NCBI RefSeq assembly: GCF_900107035.1
Contig: NZ_FNOJ01000010.1
Location: 1 to 64,000, forward strand
Length of the DNA: 64,000 bases
Reading direction: 5' to 3'
Source of the DNA: Alicyclobacillus hesperidum
GTDB lineage: Bacteria > Bacillota > Bacilli > Alicyclobacillales > Alicyclobacillaceae
Part shown: one piece after another, positions 39,431 through 49,291 of the stretch
How the letters are laid out: each line of letters starts with the position of its first letter
Position numbering within the stretch: the first letter of the stretch is position 1
Program-made: the position numbers and the translations under genes
The notes under the pieces: model-generated
What the model was told of the DNA's origin: nothing
The model's input: the letters and a program-made list of their open reading frames with translations, nothing else
Databases searched by the model: none

Positions 39431-40726
39431 TTACAACGCGCCGCCAAAGGACAAATAGAGCAGAATCGCATTAAGCACGACAATCACAACGGCGCACACG
39501 ACGGCGAGTACGCTCGTTAGGCGACGGTTGACGAGATTGCCCATGATGGACGGCTTGCTTGTGAAATAGACGAGCGCGACAATGGGCATTGGCAACACGA
39601 CACTCAAGATGACTTGGCTCAACACGAGAGTCTGCGTCGGATTGACACCGAGGGCAACGATGATGACGGTTGGCAACATGGTCACCACGCGCCTCACCCA
39701 GAGAGGGATGGAGAATCCGACAAAACCTTGCATAATCACCTGGCCAGCCATCGTGCCGACGGCAGAACTGGAAAACCCGGACGCCAGCAAGGAAATGAGA
39801 AAGACGGCTGCGGCAGCCGAACCAAGTAGCGGTGTCAGCGTCTTGTATGCCGTCCCGATGTCTGCAACACCAACATGACCTGTGCCATGAAATACGGATG
39901 CCGCCATAAACATCATGGACAAGTTGACGAACCCTGCGAGCGACATCGCGATAACGACTTCTTTCGTGTTAAATCGCGCAATCTTTCGCTTTTCATCTGC
40001 GTTGCGTGCAACAATGCGGCGTTGCGTTAAACCTGAGTGCAGGTAGACCGCATGTGGCATCACGGTTGCGCCAATCACGCCAACGCACAACAGAACGGCA
40101 TTTTGATTGCCGAGCCACGGTACCAAGCTGTGATACGCAATGGCTCCCCAGTTGGGCCGTGCAAATGCCGTCTCGACGACATAGCACAGCGCAATGACGA
40201 CGACGAAGGCCGTGATAAACTTTTCGAGCGGCCGAAAGCCAAAACGTTCAAGCATGAGGATGAAATACGTGACAACACCGGTTAAAAGGGTTCCGATAAT
40301 CATCGGAATATGAAACAGTAAATTCAAGCCCAGCGTTGCCCCCAAAAACTCAGCAATATCTGTTGCCATGGCTGCAACTTCAGAAAATCCCCACATGACG
40401 TAGGTTAGCCAAGCAGGAAAATGATCCCGGCACATCTCCGGCAAGCTCCTACCCGTTGCAATGCCAAGCTTTGCTGACATGTTCTGAATTAACATCGCCA
40501 TAAGATTGGCGAGAATCACGACCCATAGCAATTTGTAGCCGAATTCGGACCCGCTTTGTATATTGGTCGCATAGTTACCAGGATCCACATAGGCAACGGC
40601 CGCGACGAACGCCGGTCCCAAGAACGGGAGCAACGCGCGCAATCCTCGTCGCCGCTGATCGAGAGACGCCCTTGCTGCAGAAACCGCCTTGCTCTCCCGT
40701 TCCACATGCGAAGTCGATACGCTCAC
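39431..40726 (-). CDS. mntH: Nramp-family Mn2+/divalent metal transporter
   Basis: About 431 residues with eleven membrane segments. The metal-binding helix has DPGNYATNIQSG near residue 51, and the MPHAVYLHSG motif near 225 is the second ligand helix. It imports Mn2+ or Fe2+ with protons. GTG at 40726 follows AGGAGGA; upstream codons of the frame carry no ribosome site. Two MntR-like boxes lie upstream, fitting Mn-controlled expression. Confidence 0.9.
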   Translation of the reverse strand: MSVSTSHVERESKAVSAARASLDQRRRGLRALLPFLGPAFVAAVAYVDPGNYATNIQSGSEFGYKLLWVVILANLMAMLIQNMSAKLGIATGRSLPEMCRDHFPAWLTYVMWGFSEVAAMATDIAEFLGATLGLNLLFHIPMIIGTLLTGVVTYFILMLERFGFRPLEKFITAFVVVIALCYVVETAFARPNWGAIAYHSLVPWLGNQNAVLLCVGVIGATVMPHAVYLHSGLTQRRIVARNADEKRKIARFNTKEVVIAMSLAGFVNLSMMFMAASVFHGTGHVGVADIGTAYKTLTPLLGSAAAAVFLISLLASGFSSSAVGTMAGQVIMQGFVGFSIPLWVRRVVTMLPTVIIVALGVNPTQTLVLSQVILSVVLPMPIVALVYFTSKPSIMGNLVNRRLTSVLAVVCAVVIVVLNAILLYLSFGGAL

Positions 40727-40786
40727 GGATATTCCTCCTTCTCCCCGAATGGGTCTGATGAGCCACGCTTGTTGTATATGTGCAAC

Positions 40787-40889
40787 AGTTTTAGTCTCGG
40801 GAAACTTTCTGGTTATATTATATACCCTTCCACCGAAAACGTGCCTCAACATTTTGGATATGGGTAAAAATTTTTCGCGAGGGAAACTC
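40787..40889 (-). promoter_or_regulatory. mntH upstream region with two MntR-like boxes
   Basis: Two 21-base segments, 40787-40807 and 40869-40889, share ATTTT-like left halves and end GGGAAACT, resembling known Bacillus MntR operators. TATAAT lies between them on the minus strand (40822-40817). One box would sit near the start point and one upstream. The resemblance is by eye. Confidence 0.45.
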
Positions 40890-41025
40890 TTTTTGTTTTT
40901 TGAATACGAGGATCATTTCCGTTATAGCCACGTCGTTACGTGTCTTATCCGTCAGTATGGCTGAAGATGCCCGACTGTCGATATTCTCCGCCAATCAATG
41001 TGAATCTTTCGCCTTAACAAATGAA

Positions 41026-41061
41026 CGGCAAGGCGAACGAGAGATATCGTCCGCCTTGCCG
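41026..41061 (-). terminator. Terminator after fumarase
   Basis: CGGCAAGGCG (41026-41035) pairs with CGCCTTGCCG (41052-41061). On the minus strand UUCAUUUGUU follows. It lies 27 bases after the fumarase stop. Confidence 0.6.
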
Positions 41062-41087
41062 ATGTAAGAGATATCGAAGCAAAGGAC

Positions 41088-42614
41088 TTATACGAATACT
41101 GGCTCCTTAAGGTCCTCCAGTTTCACAAGCGATTCATCCGCAACGTCTTTATGCAAGCTGTTGCCATGGGCATCCATTGTGACGATGGCTGGGAAGCCTT
41201 CAACTTCCAAATGCCACATCGCCTCCGGCACCCCAAATTGCTCCAGAAAGTCGACGCCATTGACCCGTTTGACACACTTCGCGTAGTACTGTGCCGCACC
41301 GCCGATCGCATTGAGGTAGACGGCACCGGACTTTTTGAGCCCCTGCAAGGTCTTTTCCCCCATACCGCCTTTGCCAATGACGGCGCGAATGCCGAACTTC
41401 TCAATGATGTCCGCCTGATAAGGCTCCTCGCGGGAACTCGTCGTCGGCCCGGCCGCCTTAACATGCCACGTACCATCATCGTCCTTCAGCATCACGGGAC
41501 CACAATGGTACAAGACACCGCCGCTAAGATCGACAGGTGCATCGTGCTTCATCAAGTACTTGTGAATCTCGTCGCGGCCAGTATGCATTTCGCCGCGGAT
41601 CAACACGACGTCGCCGACCTTTAACTTGCGGATTTGCTCCTCACTAATGGGCGCTTCAAGGACAATCGCGCTGTCCGTGGCGAACGCATGGGTCGGCCGC
41701 TCCAACTTCTCTTCGTTATCCCTGTACAACCAGTGCCGAATCTCGCCTGTCGCCGGATCCAGAACGACGCCCAACCGACGGAATGCCCAACAGTTATAGG
41801 CCACAGAGACGTAGAAGCTCGCTGGAATGCGATTGCGCACGCCAATTTTGCAACCAAGCAACGTCACCTTACCGCCAAAGCCCATCGTACCAATCTCAAG
41901 CTGATTTGCCTTGTCCAGAATGTAATCCTCGAGCTCAGCAAGCTGGGGATTCGGATTGACGTCATCAAGTGAGCGGAACAGCTGCTCCTTCGCCAACTCG
42001 TATCCGGTTGTCCGGTCGCCGCCGATACCGACGCCGATGAAACCAGCACTGCAACCCTGTCCTTGCGCTTGGTACACTGCGTGCAGTATACACTTGCGAA
42101 TGCCATCGAGATCCCGCCCGGCACGTCCAAGGCCTGGCAATTCTGTCGGCAAGGCGTATTGAATGTTTTTATTTTCACAACCGCCGCCTTTGAGAATTAA
42201 CTTCACTTCTACCTCGTCGCGCTCCCATTGGTGAAAGTGAACGACCGGAGTGCCCTCGCCAAGGTTATCACCCGTATTCTTTCCGGTCAGCGGATCCACC
42301 GAATTTGGGCGCAATTTCCCGAGTTTTGTCGCTTCGCGCACCGCAGCTTCGATCTCGCGCTCAAATGCAATCTGGTTGAATCCCACAGGGCAATGCACGA
42401 TAAACGTGGGCATGCCTGTATCCTGACAAATGGGTTGGACATCTTCCTCCGCCGACACGATGTTGTCGACGATGGTATTGAGCGCGATGGATGCACGGGT
42501 ACCAAGTTCTTCTTCGAGCTGCGCTCGTTTAATGGCGCGGCGAACGTCTGGGGGCAAATTGGTTGAGGTCTCTGTAATCAATGCAAGGAGGCTTTCAAAC
42601 GCTTTCGTAGTCAC
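41088..42614 (-). CDS. Class I fumarate hydratase (Fe-S)
   Basis: About 508 residues, one chain holding both the alpha and beta domains. VQPICQDTGMPTF near 62, QGQGCSAGFIGVG near 185 and the Cys near residue 275 are the three expected cluster ligands. Class I enzymes are oxygen-sensitive 4Fe-4S hydratases, unlike the class II FumC common in aerobic Bacilli. The start is GTG at 42614 behind AAGGGGA. The next gene upstream, lysA, is about 110 bases away and may be independent. Confidence 0.9.
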   Translation of the reverse strand: MTTKAFESLLALITETSTNLPPDVRRAIKRAQLEEELGTRASIALNTIVDNIVSAEEDVQPICQDTGMPTFIVHCPVGFNQIAFEREIEAAVREATKLGKLRPNSVDPLTGKNTGDNLGEGTPVVHFHQWERDEVEVKLILKGGGCENKNIQYALPTELPGLGRAGRDLDGIRKCILHAVYQAQGQGCSAGFIGVGIGGDRTTGYELAKEQLFRSLDDVNPNPQLAELEDYILDKANQLEIGTMGFGGKVTLLGCKIGVRNRIPASFYVSVAYNCWAFRRLGVVLDPATGEIRHWLYRDNEEKLERPTHAFATDSAIVLEAPISEEQIRKLKVGDVVLIRGEMHTGRDEIHKYLMKHDAPVDLSGGVLYHCGPVMLKDDDGTWHVKAAGPTTSSREEPYQADIIEKFGIRAVIGKGGMGEKTLQGLKKSGAVYLNAIGGAAQYYAKCVKRVNGVDFLEQFGVPEAMWHLEVEGFPAIVTMDAHGNSLHKDVADESLVKLEDLKEPVFV

Positions 42615-42722
42615 CAGAAATATCCCCTTTCGCAAACGGCGCGAACCTTATCTCCACCCACAAGTATATCACTTGCGGACAGAGACAGCGGGATCGCCCG
42701 TATGCAAAAGCCGGAAATCCTG

Positions 42723-44060
42723 TCACGTACGCTTTGGTAACGGCAAGTCCCGACGCATCAAGTCAGCCCAAGTCTCGCGTTGGACGACGAGTTCCGCGCT
42801 ACCGTCGCGAACAAATACGACCGCGGGTTTGGGAATGCGGTTATAATGGCTCGCCATCGAGTAGGTGTATGCTCCCGTCGCAAAGACGGCGAGGATATCT
42901 CCCGGCTGCGGATTGGGTAACGCTGCATCCCAAATGAGCATATCGCCGCTTTCACAACACTTCCCTGCAATCGACCAAGTGTCTTCCGGTGCAGCATCGG
43001 CGCGGTTGGCATAGACCGCATGATATTTCGCACCGTATAAGGCCAGCCGGGGATTGTCGGTCATACCACCGTCGATCGCGAGATAATTGCGAACACCAGG
43101 GATCTGCTTTTGGCTGCCCACGCGGTAAAGAGTCACTCCCGCCGGACCCGCAATGCTCCGCCCTGGCTCAATCCAGATGGTGGGCAATGGCATACGGCGG
43201 CTGCTAAAGGCCATCTTGACGGCTTCGATCACGGCCGCCAATATCTCGGTCGTCGGCGGCGCATCCTCGTCGGTATACTGAATGCCAAAGCCCCCGCCGA
43301 CATTGAGAATGCGGAAAGGCAACCCCAGCTTTTGCAGCCCGTACTGATAAACTTCCGCCAGACGTTCAATCATCAACTGAAAGCCTTCGATATCGAAGAT
43401 TTGTGAGCCGATGTGCGCATGCACACCGACACAGCGCAGAAATGGTAAGTCTGTCAACTGGCGAAGCGCCGTTTGCACTTGCCCGCTTGCGAGATCGAAA
43501 CCAAACTTGCTGTCCTGCCGACCAGTCGCAATAAAATCGTGCGTATGCGCTTCGACGCCAGGCGCCACGCGGAGTAAGACGTCGACTTCGCGCCCGTACT
43601 CGCGGGTCAGCTCATCGAGCAAATTGAGTTCGTAGAAGTTGTCGACGATGATGGCCCCAATTTCCGCCTCGAGTGCGTAGCGCAATTCTTCGACGGTCTT
43701 GTTGTTGCCGTGCATGTGAATAGCCTTTGCGGGTACGCCTGCGCTCAGCGCCGTGTGTAACTCGCCGCCGGACACGACGTCGATACCACACCCTTCCTCG
43801 TAGACCAATTGACACATGGCCAACGTGCAGAACGCTTTACTCGCATACGAAATTTGATACGGTACCCCCGCCGCGCGAAAGACGTTATGGAATGCGCGAA
43901 TCGTGCGACGCATGACGTCCTCGTCGTAGACAATAAGCGGTGTTCCGTAGCTGTTGACCAATTCCACGGCATCGCAGCCGCCGATACGCAGATGATGTAG
44001 GGCATCGATCTCGACGTGCGCATCGACCCGCGTCGGTATCGTTGTCATGTCCTGAGCCAC
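42723..44060 (-). CDS. lysA: Diaminopimelate decarboxylase
   Basis: About 445 residues. The PLP lysine is in SYASKAFC near 60, then GGELHTAL near 85, NVGGGFGIQY near 235, EPGRSI near 283 and CESGDML near 350. It makes lysine from meso-diaminopimelate, the last step. I prefer GTG at 44060 after GGAGTG; an ATG 15 bases downstream and upstream starts are possible. I looked for and did not find a lysine riboswitch in the 200 bases upstream. Confidence 0.92.
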   Translation of the reverse strand: MAQDMTTIPTRVDAHVEIDALHHLRIGGCDAVELVNSYGTPLIVYDEDVMRRTIRAFHNVFRAAGVPYQISYASKAFCTLAMCQLVYEEGCGIDVVSGGELHTALSAGVPAKAIHMHGNNKTVEELRYALEAEIGAIIVDNFYELNLLDELTREYGREVDVLLRVAPGVEAHTHDFIATGRQDSKFGFDLASGQVQTALRQLTDLPFLRCVGVHAHIGSQIFDIEGFQLMIERLAEVYQYGLQKLGLPFRILNVGGGFGIQYTDEDAPPTTEILAAVIEAVKMAFSSRRMPLPTIWIEPGRSIAGPAGVTLYRVGSQKQIPGVRNYLAIDGGMTDNPRLALYGAKYHAVYANRADAAPEDTWSIAGKCCESGDMLIWDAALPNPQPGDILAVFATGAYTYSMASHYNRIPKPAVVFVRDGSAELVVQRETWADLMRRDLPLPKRT

Positions 44061-44275
44061 ATTCTCCACTCCTGTCATGGATGTCTTTCTTATTTCTCTA
44101 TAAAACCCCCGCCACGGTTCGAAACTCTGCATAAAGATTCAGACATAAGTATAGTCGCATCTTCGTGCAACCGCCATAGCCAAGTCGTGCTATCCGAAGA
44201 TTCCCATTGCATACAAACGAACGGTCTCGATCACGCTATGCTTATGCGGCGCTGAACTAGTTGGGGGGTGTACCC

Positions 44276-44485
44276 ATGCGTTGGAGCGCGATCGACTGGA
44301 TCGCTTGGGCGCTTATCATCATTGGCGGATTGAACTGGGGACTCATCGGGTTTGCAAACATGAACGTCGTTGACGCATTGTTTGGAACCACCACCCTTTC
44401 GCGTTTCGTCTATGGCGTGGTAGGCCTCGGAGCACTCTGGCAGCTGTTTTCGGTGCTCGCGAAAAGTCAAACGCCAAGGGCCTGA
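44276..44485 (+). CDS. DUF378 small membrane protein
   Basis: 69 residues with two membrane segments. IDWIAWALIIIGGLNWGLIGF is typical of the DUF378 family of unknown function. ATG at 44276 has GGGGGGTG upstream. It diverges from lysA and converges on the foldase gene. Confidence 0.85.
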   Translation: MRWSAIDWIAWALIIIGGLNWGLIGFANMNVVDALFGTTTLSRFVYGVVGLGALWQLFSVLAKSQTPRA

Positions 44486-44508
44486 CTATTTTTGCGGCAA
44501 AATCGAGA

Positions 44509-44542
44509 GGGGCTGTTCCAGGTATCGGTTTGGAACAGCCCC
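44509..44542. terminator. Bidirectional terminator
   Basis: A 12-bp perfect stem (GGGGCTGTTCCA, 44509-44520, with TGGAACAGCCCC, 44531-44542) with a 10-base loop lies between two convergent genes. Neither side has a long U-tract. Confidence 0.75.
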
Positions 44543-44569
44543 TTATGCTTCATAGCTTTGGCGTATCCT

Positions 44570-45538
44570 TTAGTACCCTGACGACGAAGTCGAAGTCGTG
44601 GTGGGATTCTCCAACTGGGTCAATACACTTGAATAAGTCGGATCGAGAATATTCACCTTGTCCGACTTGATGAGCTGAGCGACCAATTGAGGTTCGGACT
44701 CCGCGTTCTGTTGCTTGATGGCCTGAATGATGGCCGAACGCTCTTCTGCTAATGACGGCGTATGCGCCGGGTTTACGGCCGTACATTGCACAATCTCATA
44801 ACTACCGCTTACCGCGATGGGCTGACTGACCTGACCCTTGGCCAGCTTAAAAGCGGCCGTCGCGATGGCCGGTTCCGAAGCCGAGAGTTCAGCTTCGGAA
44901 AACGTCCCCATAGCTCCTCCCTTGGCCTTTGTCGATGAGTCGGTGGAATACGCTTTGGCAAGTTGTGCAAATGACTTTCCTTGCCGCAAATCATTTTCAA
45001 TCTGCTCTGCCTTCGCCTTCGTCGCCACGACGATATCAGACAGCGCGCGTGTCTCGGGAACGGCAAACGACGACTTGTTCTGCTTGTAGTAATTCTGGAT
45101 CTCTTCGTCCGTTACATTGACCTTGGATTCGGCCAGCTTCTGTTCGAGAACCGAAACGCGAATCTGATCAAGCAATTGGGCTTTTGTCATATGATTCTGC
45201 GCGAGAACCGACGTCAATTCGGAATCGGAAGTAATGCCATTTTGAGCTTCGAGGGCGGCCAATTGCTGGTTAATTTCCGATTGCGTGGCCGTGATGTTCT
45301 TCTTCGCAGCCGCATCCTGAATCAGTTGGTTCGAAATCAACTCCTCCAACATGGATGCGCCGGCGTAAGCTTGCGTCTCGGCAAGCAATGCGGAACGCGT
45401 GATGGGTTTCCCACCTACCATCGCGATCACGGAACCAGATCCGTGGACGATATATGTTCCAAACCAGACGCCCCCGACGATGACCGCACCTGCAGCTGCG
45501 CCGATGGCCGGTGATATCCACTTTCTTGCGTTCTTCAT
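44570..45538 (-). CDS. PrsA-like peptidyl-prolyl isomerase (foldase)
   Basis: 322 residues. A hydrophobic N-terminal segment (about 8-30) has no lipobox Cys, so it is a membrane-anchored rather than lipid-anchored foldase. A SurA/PrsA-like N-domain (about 60-150) precedes a parvulin domain (about 160-265, with ALSDIVVATKAKAEQI, GKSFAQLAKAYSTD and GAMGTF). It should fold secreted proteins outside the membrane. The tail is Ser/Thr-rich. ATG at 45538 follows GGAGGAA. Confidence 0.85.
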   Translation of the reverse strand: MKNARKWISPAIGAAAGAVIVGGVWFGTYIVHGSGSVIAMVGGKPITRSALLAETQAYAGASMLEELISNQLIQDAAAKKNITATQSEINQQLAALEAQNGITSDSELTSVLAQNHMTKAQLLDQIRVSVLEQKLAESKVNVTDEEIQNYYKQNKSSFAVPETRALSDIVVATKAKAEQIENDLRQGKSFAQLAKAYSTDSSTKAKGGAMGTFSEAELSASEPAIATAAFKLAKGQVSQPIAVSGSYEIVQCTAVNPAHTPSLAEERSAIIQAIKQQNAESEPQLVAQLIKSDKVNILDPTYSSVLTQLENPTTTSTSSSGY

Positions 45539-45724
45539 CTACTTCCTCCTCAGACTGACCATTCATCACCAATACGGTAGCAAGGATGATTCTAAATTTG
45601 CTTGAAGCTCGTCCCATATTCATACGTTGAACGTTGCAAAACAACGGAACCTTCAATCTGTAAGCGACGGCGGCCCATGCATCATACGCGGACTCTGCAT
45701 ACGGTGTACAGAGGAGGGAGACGT

Positions 45725-46204
45725 ATGAGGCGAATCAGACTGGAACGGCTGCGCTGGCTGCCGATGCTTTTGCGCGCCTACTACGAGGCAGAACGCACAG
45801 TGAAGGCACAACCAAGTGAGCAAACCACCACCGCGACGCATTCTGAAAAAAACAGCGGTCGCCAACTGCTTCGCCAGCCTGCAACCGCAAGAAAAAACAA
45901 GATCCAACAAGCACCGACAGTGCAGAAGCCGCCATCCAAACCGCCAGTGCGTCCTTCTCGCAAACCGGCGGCAGTGCCCAATGCTACTGCCCAACTCTAT
46001 AGGGAATTGAAAGAGGCAAATCGGCGATTGGAGGAACTCGCCGCCATGCAGCGCCAACTAGAGAGCATCGGTGCCGCCATGGAGGATGTCAATCGAAAGA
46101 TAGAGGCTCTCCGGTCAGAGGCGGATCGCACTGAACGAGCGAATGCAAAGCCACTTAACGCCCTTGAACAGTCTCCGCCTCGTCCTCCCCAGACGTGGCT
46201 CTAA
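45725..46204 (+). CDS. Hypothetical coiled-coil protein
   Basis: 159 residues from ATG at 45725 behind GAGGAGGGAG. Basic start, a Pro/Lys/Thr-rich disordered middle (about 25-90) and a predicted coiled coil (about 95-145, LYRELKEANRRLEEL). No family recognised. The end converges on the next gene four bases apart. Confidence 0.6.
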   Translation: MRRIRLERLRWLPMLLRAYYEAERTVKAQPSEQTTTATHSEKNSGRQLLRQPATARKNKIQQAPTVQKPPSKPPVRPSRKPAAVPNATAQLYRELKEANRRLEELAAMQRQLESIGAAMEDVNRKIEALRSEADRTERANAKPLNALEQSPPRPPQTWL

Positions 46205-46208
46205 ACGA

Positions 46209-47744
46209 CTATGCCAGCATATCGCGTGGTTCAATCTCGCGCAAGATGTGCTTTTGTACCTTTCCCGTCGCGTTGACTGGGAGCGATCGCGCGATCACGA
46301 TTTGCGACGGGCACTTGTGCTTTGCCAAATGTGTTGCGCAAATTTCATGCAAACTCTCCCGCAACGCCTCGGCCTGCACTCGATCCGGATCTTGTGGCAC
46401 GACCCAAGCGACAACACGCTCCCCGTACATCGCGTCAGGTAATCCTACGACGGCCGATCTCGCCACGTCCTCATGCGCATTGAGCACATCCTCAATCTCC
46501 CGCGGACTGAGCTTCTCACCGGCACGATTGATAATTTCTTTCGCGCGGCCTGTGATATAGACATACCCGTCATCATCCTGATATCCGAGATCGCCTGTGT
46601 AGATCCATCCTTCGCCATATCCTTCGTCTGGGGAAGGCTCCATCCCGACATACGCTTCGATGACGTTGTTGCCTCGAATCGCAATCTCGCCCAACTCATA
46701 TGCCGGTAGCGGCCGATGGTCTGCATCGACAATCGCGAGTGACAGCCCATAGGGCTTGCCAACCGATCCGGACTTACGGACGCCTGGGGGAAGAGGATTT
46801 ACGCAAATTTGTCCTGCTGCCTCGGTCATGCCATACGACTCGATTACCGGCACGTCGTACATTGCTTCGATCCTCGCCCCAATCGCCGGCGTGAGCGGCG
46901 CCGATGCGGATCGGAAAAAGCGCAGGCCCTTCGCCGCTTCCTTCGGCGCATTCAACTTTGTAAGGATGGAGAGAATCGTTGGTACGCACGACACCCATGT
47001 CACGCCATGCCGTCGAATATCTTCCCAGAACGATGACGCGTGAAACTTGTCACACATCACCACGCGTCCCCCCGACAGGATTGTCGAGAGCAGAACAATG
47101 ACCTGTGCATTGATGTGGAACAATGGCAAGATGCAGTACGCCACATCTCGTTCGGTCAATTCGTGACTGCCGATCACGTTGTTTGCGGCGGCGAACAAAT
47201 GACGGTGTTGTAACAACACACCTTTGGGCTTGCCGGTCGTGCCGGACGTAAACATCAGCACAGCTGGCGTGTCGTCGGACGGCTCCCCCTTAGCGCTCAG
47301 ACCAGGCTTTGCTTCTTGTAAAGACCAAGATTGAACCGAAAGCCCGGATAGACCGTCTGTATGATTGGTTTCGCACTTTACGAAGCCGGAGGCTTCAAGT
47401 TCGCCAGCCCAGGCGTCGCTCGCTCCTGCCACGACGAGCGCCGCCTGCGCTGAGAACCGTTCCATGACACGTGACAGTTCGGCTGCTGGGGTCTCCGGAT
47501 TGATGGGCACCACCACCGCGCCATGGTACAAACAGGCTAAATAGCTAACGACGAACGCGTACGAGTTGGGCACAGCAACCATCACCTGTTCGCCAGAGGT
47601 GACTCCCATGCGAAACAGGGTTGCCCTTACCGCTGCGATGTCTGCCTTTAATTGACCTGCGTCGTGCCAACGCTCTAGGTCAAATACTTTTGCCACACTG
47701 TCGCTTTGCAGTGCGTCATCTAAAGCTCGTAGTAGTCTGGACAT
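46209..47744 (-). CDS. AMP-forming acyl-CoA synthetase family protein
   Basis: About 511 residues. MFTSGTTGKPKGVL near 160 is the AMP-binding motif, ESYGMTEAAGQ near 300 and GWIYTGDLGYQDDDGY near 390 are further family motifs, and the Lys of GKVQKHIL near 490 is the adenylation Lys. It activates a carboxylate, probably a fatty or aryl acid, to its CoA ester. ATG at 47744 has TGAGGTG upstream. The next gene on the same strand is 76 bases upstream, so they may form an operon. Confidence 0.85.
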   Translation of the reverse strand: MSRLLRALDDALQSDSVAKVFDLERWHDAGQLKADIAAVRATLFRMGVTSGEQVMVAVPNSYAFVVSYLACLYHGAVVVPINPETPAAELSRVMERFSAQAALVVAGASDAWAGELEASGFVKCETNHTDGLSGLSVQSWSLQEAKPGLSAKGEPSDDTPAVLMFTSGTTGKPKGVLLQHRHLFAAANNVIGSHELTERDVAYCILPLFHINAQVIVLLSTILSGGRVVMCDKFHASSFWEDIRRHGVTWVSCVPTILSILTKLNAPKEAAKGLRFFRSASAPLTPAIGARIEAMYDVPVIESYGMTEAAGQICVNPLPPGVRKSGSVGKPYGLSLAIVDADHRPLPAYELGEIAIRGNNVIEAYVGMEPSPDEGYGEGWIYTGDLGYQDDDGYVYITGRAKEIINRAGEKLSPREIEDVLNAHEDVARSAVVGLPDAMYGERVVAWVVPQDPDRVQAEALRESLHEICATHLAKHKCPSQIVIARSLPVNATGKVQKHILREIEPRDMLA

Positions 47745-47820
47745 GATGGAACACCTCATTCTGTTTGCCGGTGGCAAACGTGAAATCTGCCGATTCGATG
47801 CGGCTAAAAATAAGGTCAAA

Positions 47821-48999
47821 TCAAACGACATTAGATACTGGATGACTCTTTTGCACTCGCGGCCAATTGGCCTTTTCACCGACGATATACCCGAGATACG
47901 GAATCTTGCCGATACAGTACGCTGCCCCGCCCGATAACACATACGTCAAAGCAATCCACAGCGGGACGAATGCAAAGTGTACAGCCAAGGGCCCGTGGAC
48001 GAGCTGGCTCAACTTATCGACAAAGTGCAAAGCAATAGGGTGAATTAAGAAGATGCCAAAGCTGACGCCGCCAAAGAAGCGGATCACTTTGCTCACGGCG
48101 TGCATATTCGGCTCTTTACTCACGTTCTGCCACTTGAGTCCAAGCAGCCAAAGAACGAGCGCGACCACGAGACTATAGGGAACCATGATGGGTTGCAACG
48201 TATCAAGAACGCGCTGACCGACGAGAGCAAACGCAAAACGATTGAGAAAGTAGAATCCAAACAACGCGAGCCAAGCGCCGCACAGCACGACAACAACCAT
48301 CCGCGCATGGCTGAGAGCCCAAGCCTTAATTTTCGTATAATGAATAGCCATCAAGGCACCCGCTATAAACCAGAATTCATACGTAAAGATGATGCGGTCG
48401 CGATAGCGGACAAGGTCGCCAAGCCACGCAGGCAATTGATAAATATTCACAAACTGCAATGACGCCTGATTCCAAATCATAATGGCGATTTCAACTGCAA
48501 AGCTGACAGCGAATATCCACACGTGGAAACGCTCAAAACGACGCATGAAGCGCACCATCAAAGGAAACAGAACATAGAGTTGCATGGACACAAGCAGAAA
48601 ATACATGAAGAACTGATTGGCGGTAAGCAAACCGCCGGTAAATTCATGTATCAAGTACGAGCGCGTCCATTGGAACTTTGTCAGATACGTACCCTCAAAC
48701 AAAATATAAATGGTGGTCCACGCCACATACGGAATGGCAATCAGGAGCAGACGCTTGCGCCAAAAGGACAAGACCGAAAACGAACGATCGTAATAGGTGT
48801 AAAACAATACGAGACCGGTGATAAACATAAAAGCTTCACGGGTAAAGTGAAACGTCATGATCAGAATGCCTGAGGCGATATTCAGGCCTGAATCCGTTGG
48901 TGTTTTTACGTTAAAACCAGACAAGACGTGAACACAGATGACCCCCAGAATAATACATGCACGCATCAAATCGATCTCATACAGATGTGGCTTTTTCAG
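47821..48999 (-). CDS. Membrane acyltransferase (acyltransferase 3 family), possible CTG start
   Basis: About 392 residues with ten membrane segments. LMRACIILGVICVHVLSGF near the N-terminus has the family His, and the loop with TREAFMFITGLVLFY follows. It should acetylate or acylate a cell-surface sugar. The best ribosome site, AAGGAGGGGG, points to a CTG at 48999, a rare start; the ATG and TTG codons upstream in the frame lack such a site. A true start farther upstream cannot be excluded. Confidence 0.75.
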   Translation of the reverse strand: MKKPHLYEIDLMRACIILGVICVHVLSGFNVKTPTDSGLNIASGILIMTFHFTREAFMFITGLVLFYTYYDRSFSVLSFWRKRLLLIAIPYVAWTTIYILFEGTYLTKFQWTRSYLIHEFTGGLLTANQFFMYFLLVSMQLYVLFPLMVRFMRRFERFHVWIFAVSFAVEIAIMIWNQASLQFVNIYQLPAWLGDLVRYRDRIIFTYEFWFIAGALMAIHYTKIKAWALSHARMVVVVLCGAWLALFGFYFLNRFAFALVGQRVLDTLQPIMVPYSLVVALVLWLLGLKWQNVSKEPNMHAVSKVIRFFGGVSFGIFLIHPIALHFVDKLSQLVHGPLAVHFAFVPLWIALTYVLSGGAAYCIGKIPYLGYIVGEKANWPRVQKSHPVSNVV

Positions 49000-49239
49000 T
49001 TGAACCCCCTCCTTCCGCCTGCCGAGACGTATGACGAACCGAGTATATGGGATGGACATTGAATTGCCGTTGAAAAACATCAAAGTTTTATCAAAAACGA
49101 TACACCTAGTTTACATGCGATCCAGGTCCAAGTGCCACAATACGACGTGCAGGCAAGATTAAATCGAAATTCGCAAGATGAACTTTGGACGTAAAAACAC
49201 AATTTTAATCCGAATTTGAGACAGTTGTGTCAACCTAAT

Positions 49240-49261
49240 GCTTAGGTACGGTAACCTAAGC
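49240..49261. promoter_or_regulatory. Palindromic operator-like site
   Basis: GCTTAGGT and ACCTAAGC form perfect 8-bp arms around ACGGTA. The site is in the divergent region between the membrane acyltransferase and the SGNH hydrolase gene, 31 bases before the latter's start, so a dimeric regulator could control either. Confidence 0.5.
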
Positions 49262-49291
49262 GCGATCCCGCTATGCAGGAGGCACTAGAGC

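Noticed and set aside
44061-44275. Lysine riboswitch upstream of lysA
   Set aside because: None of the conserved L-box helices or loop sequences can be seen.
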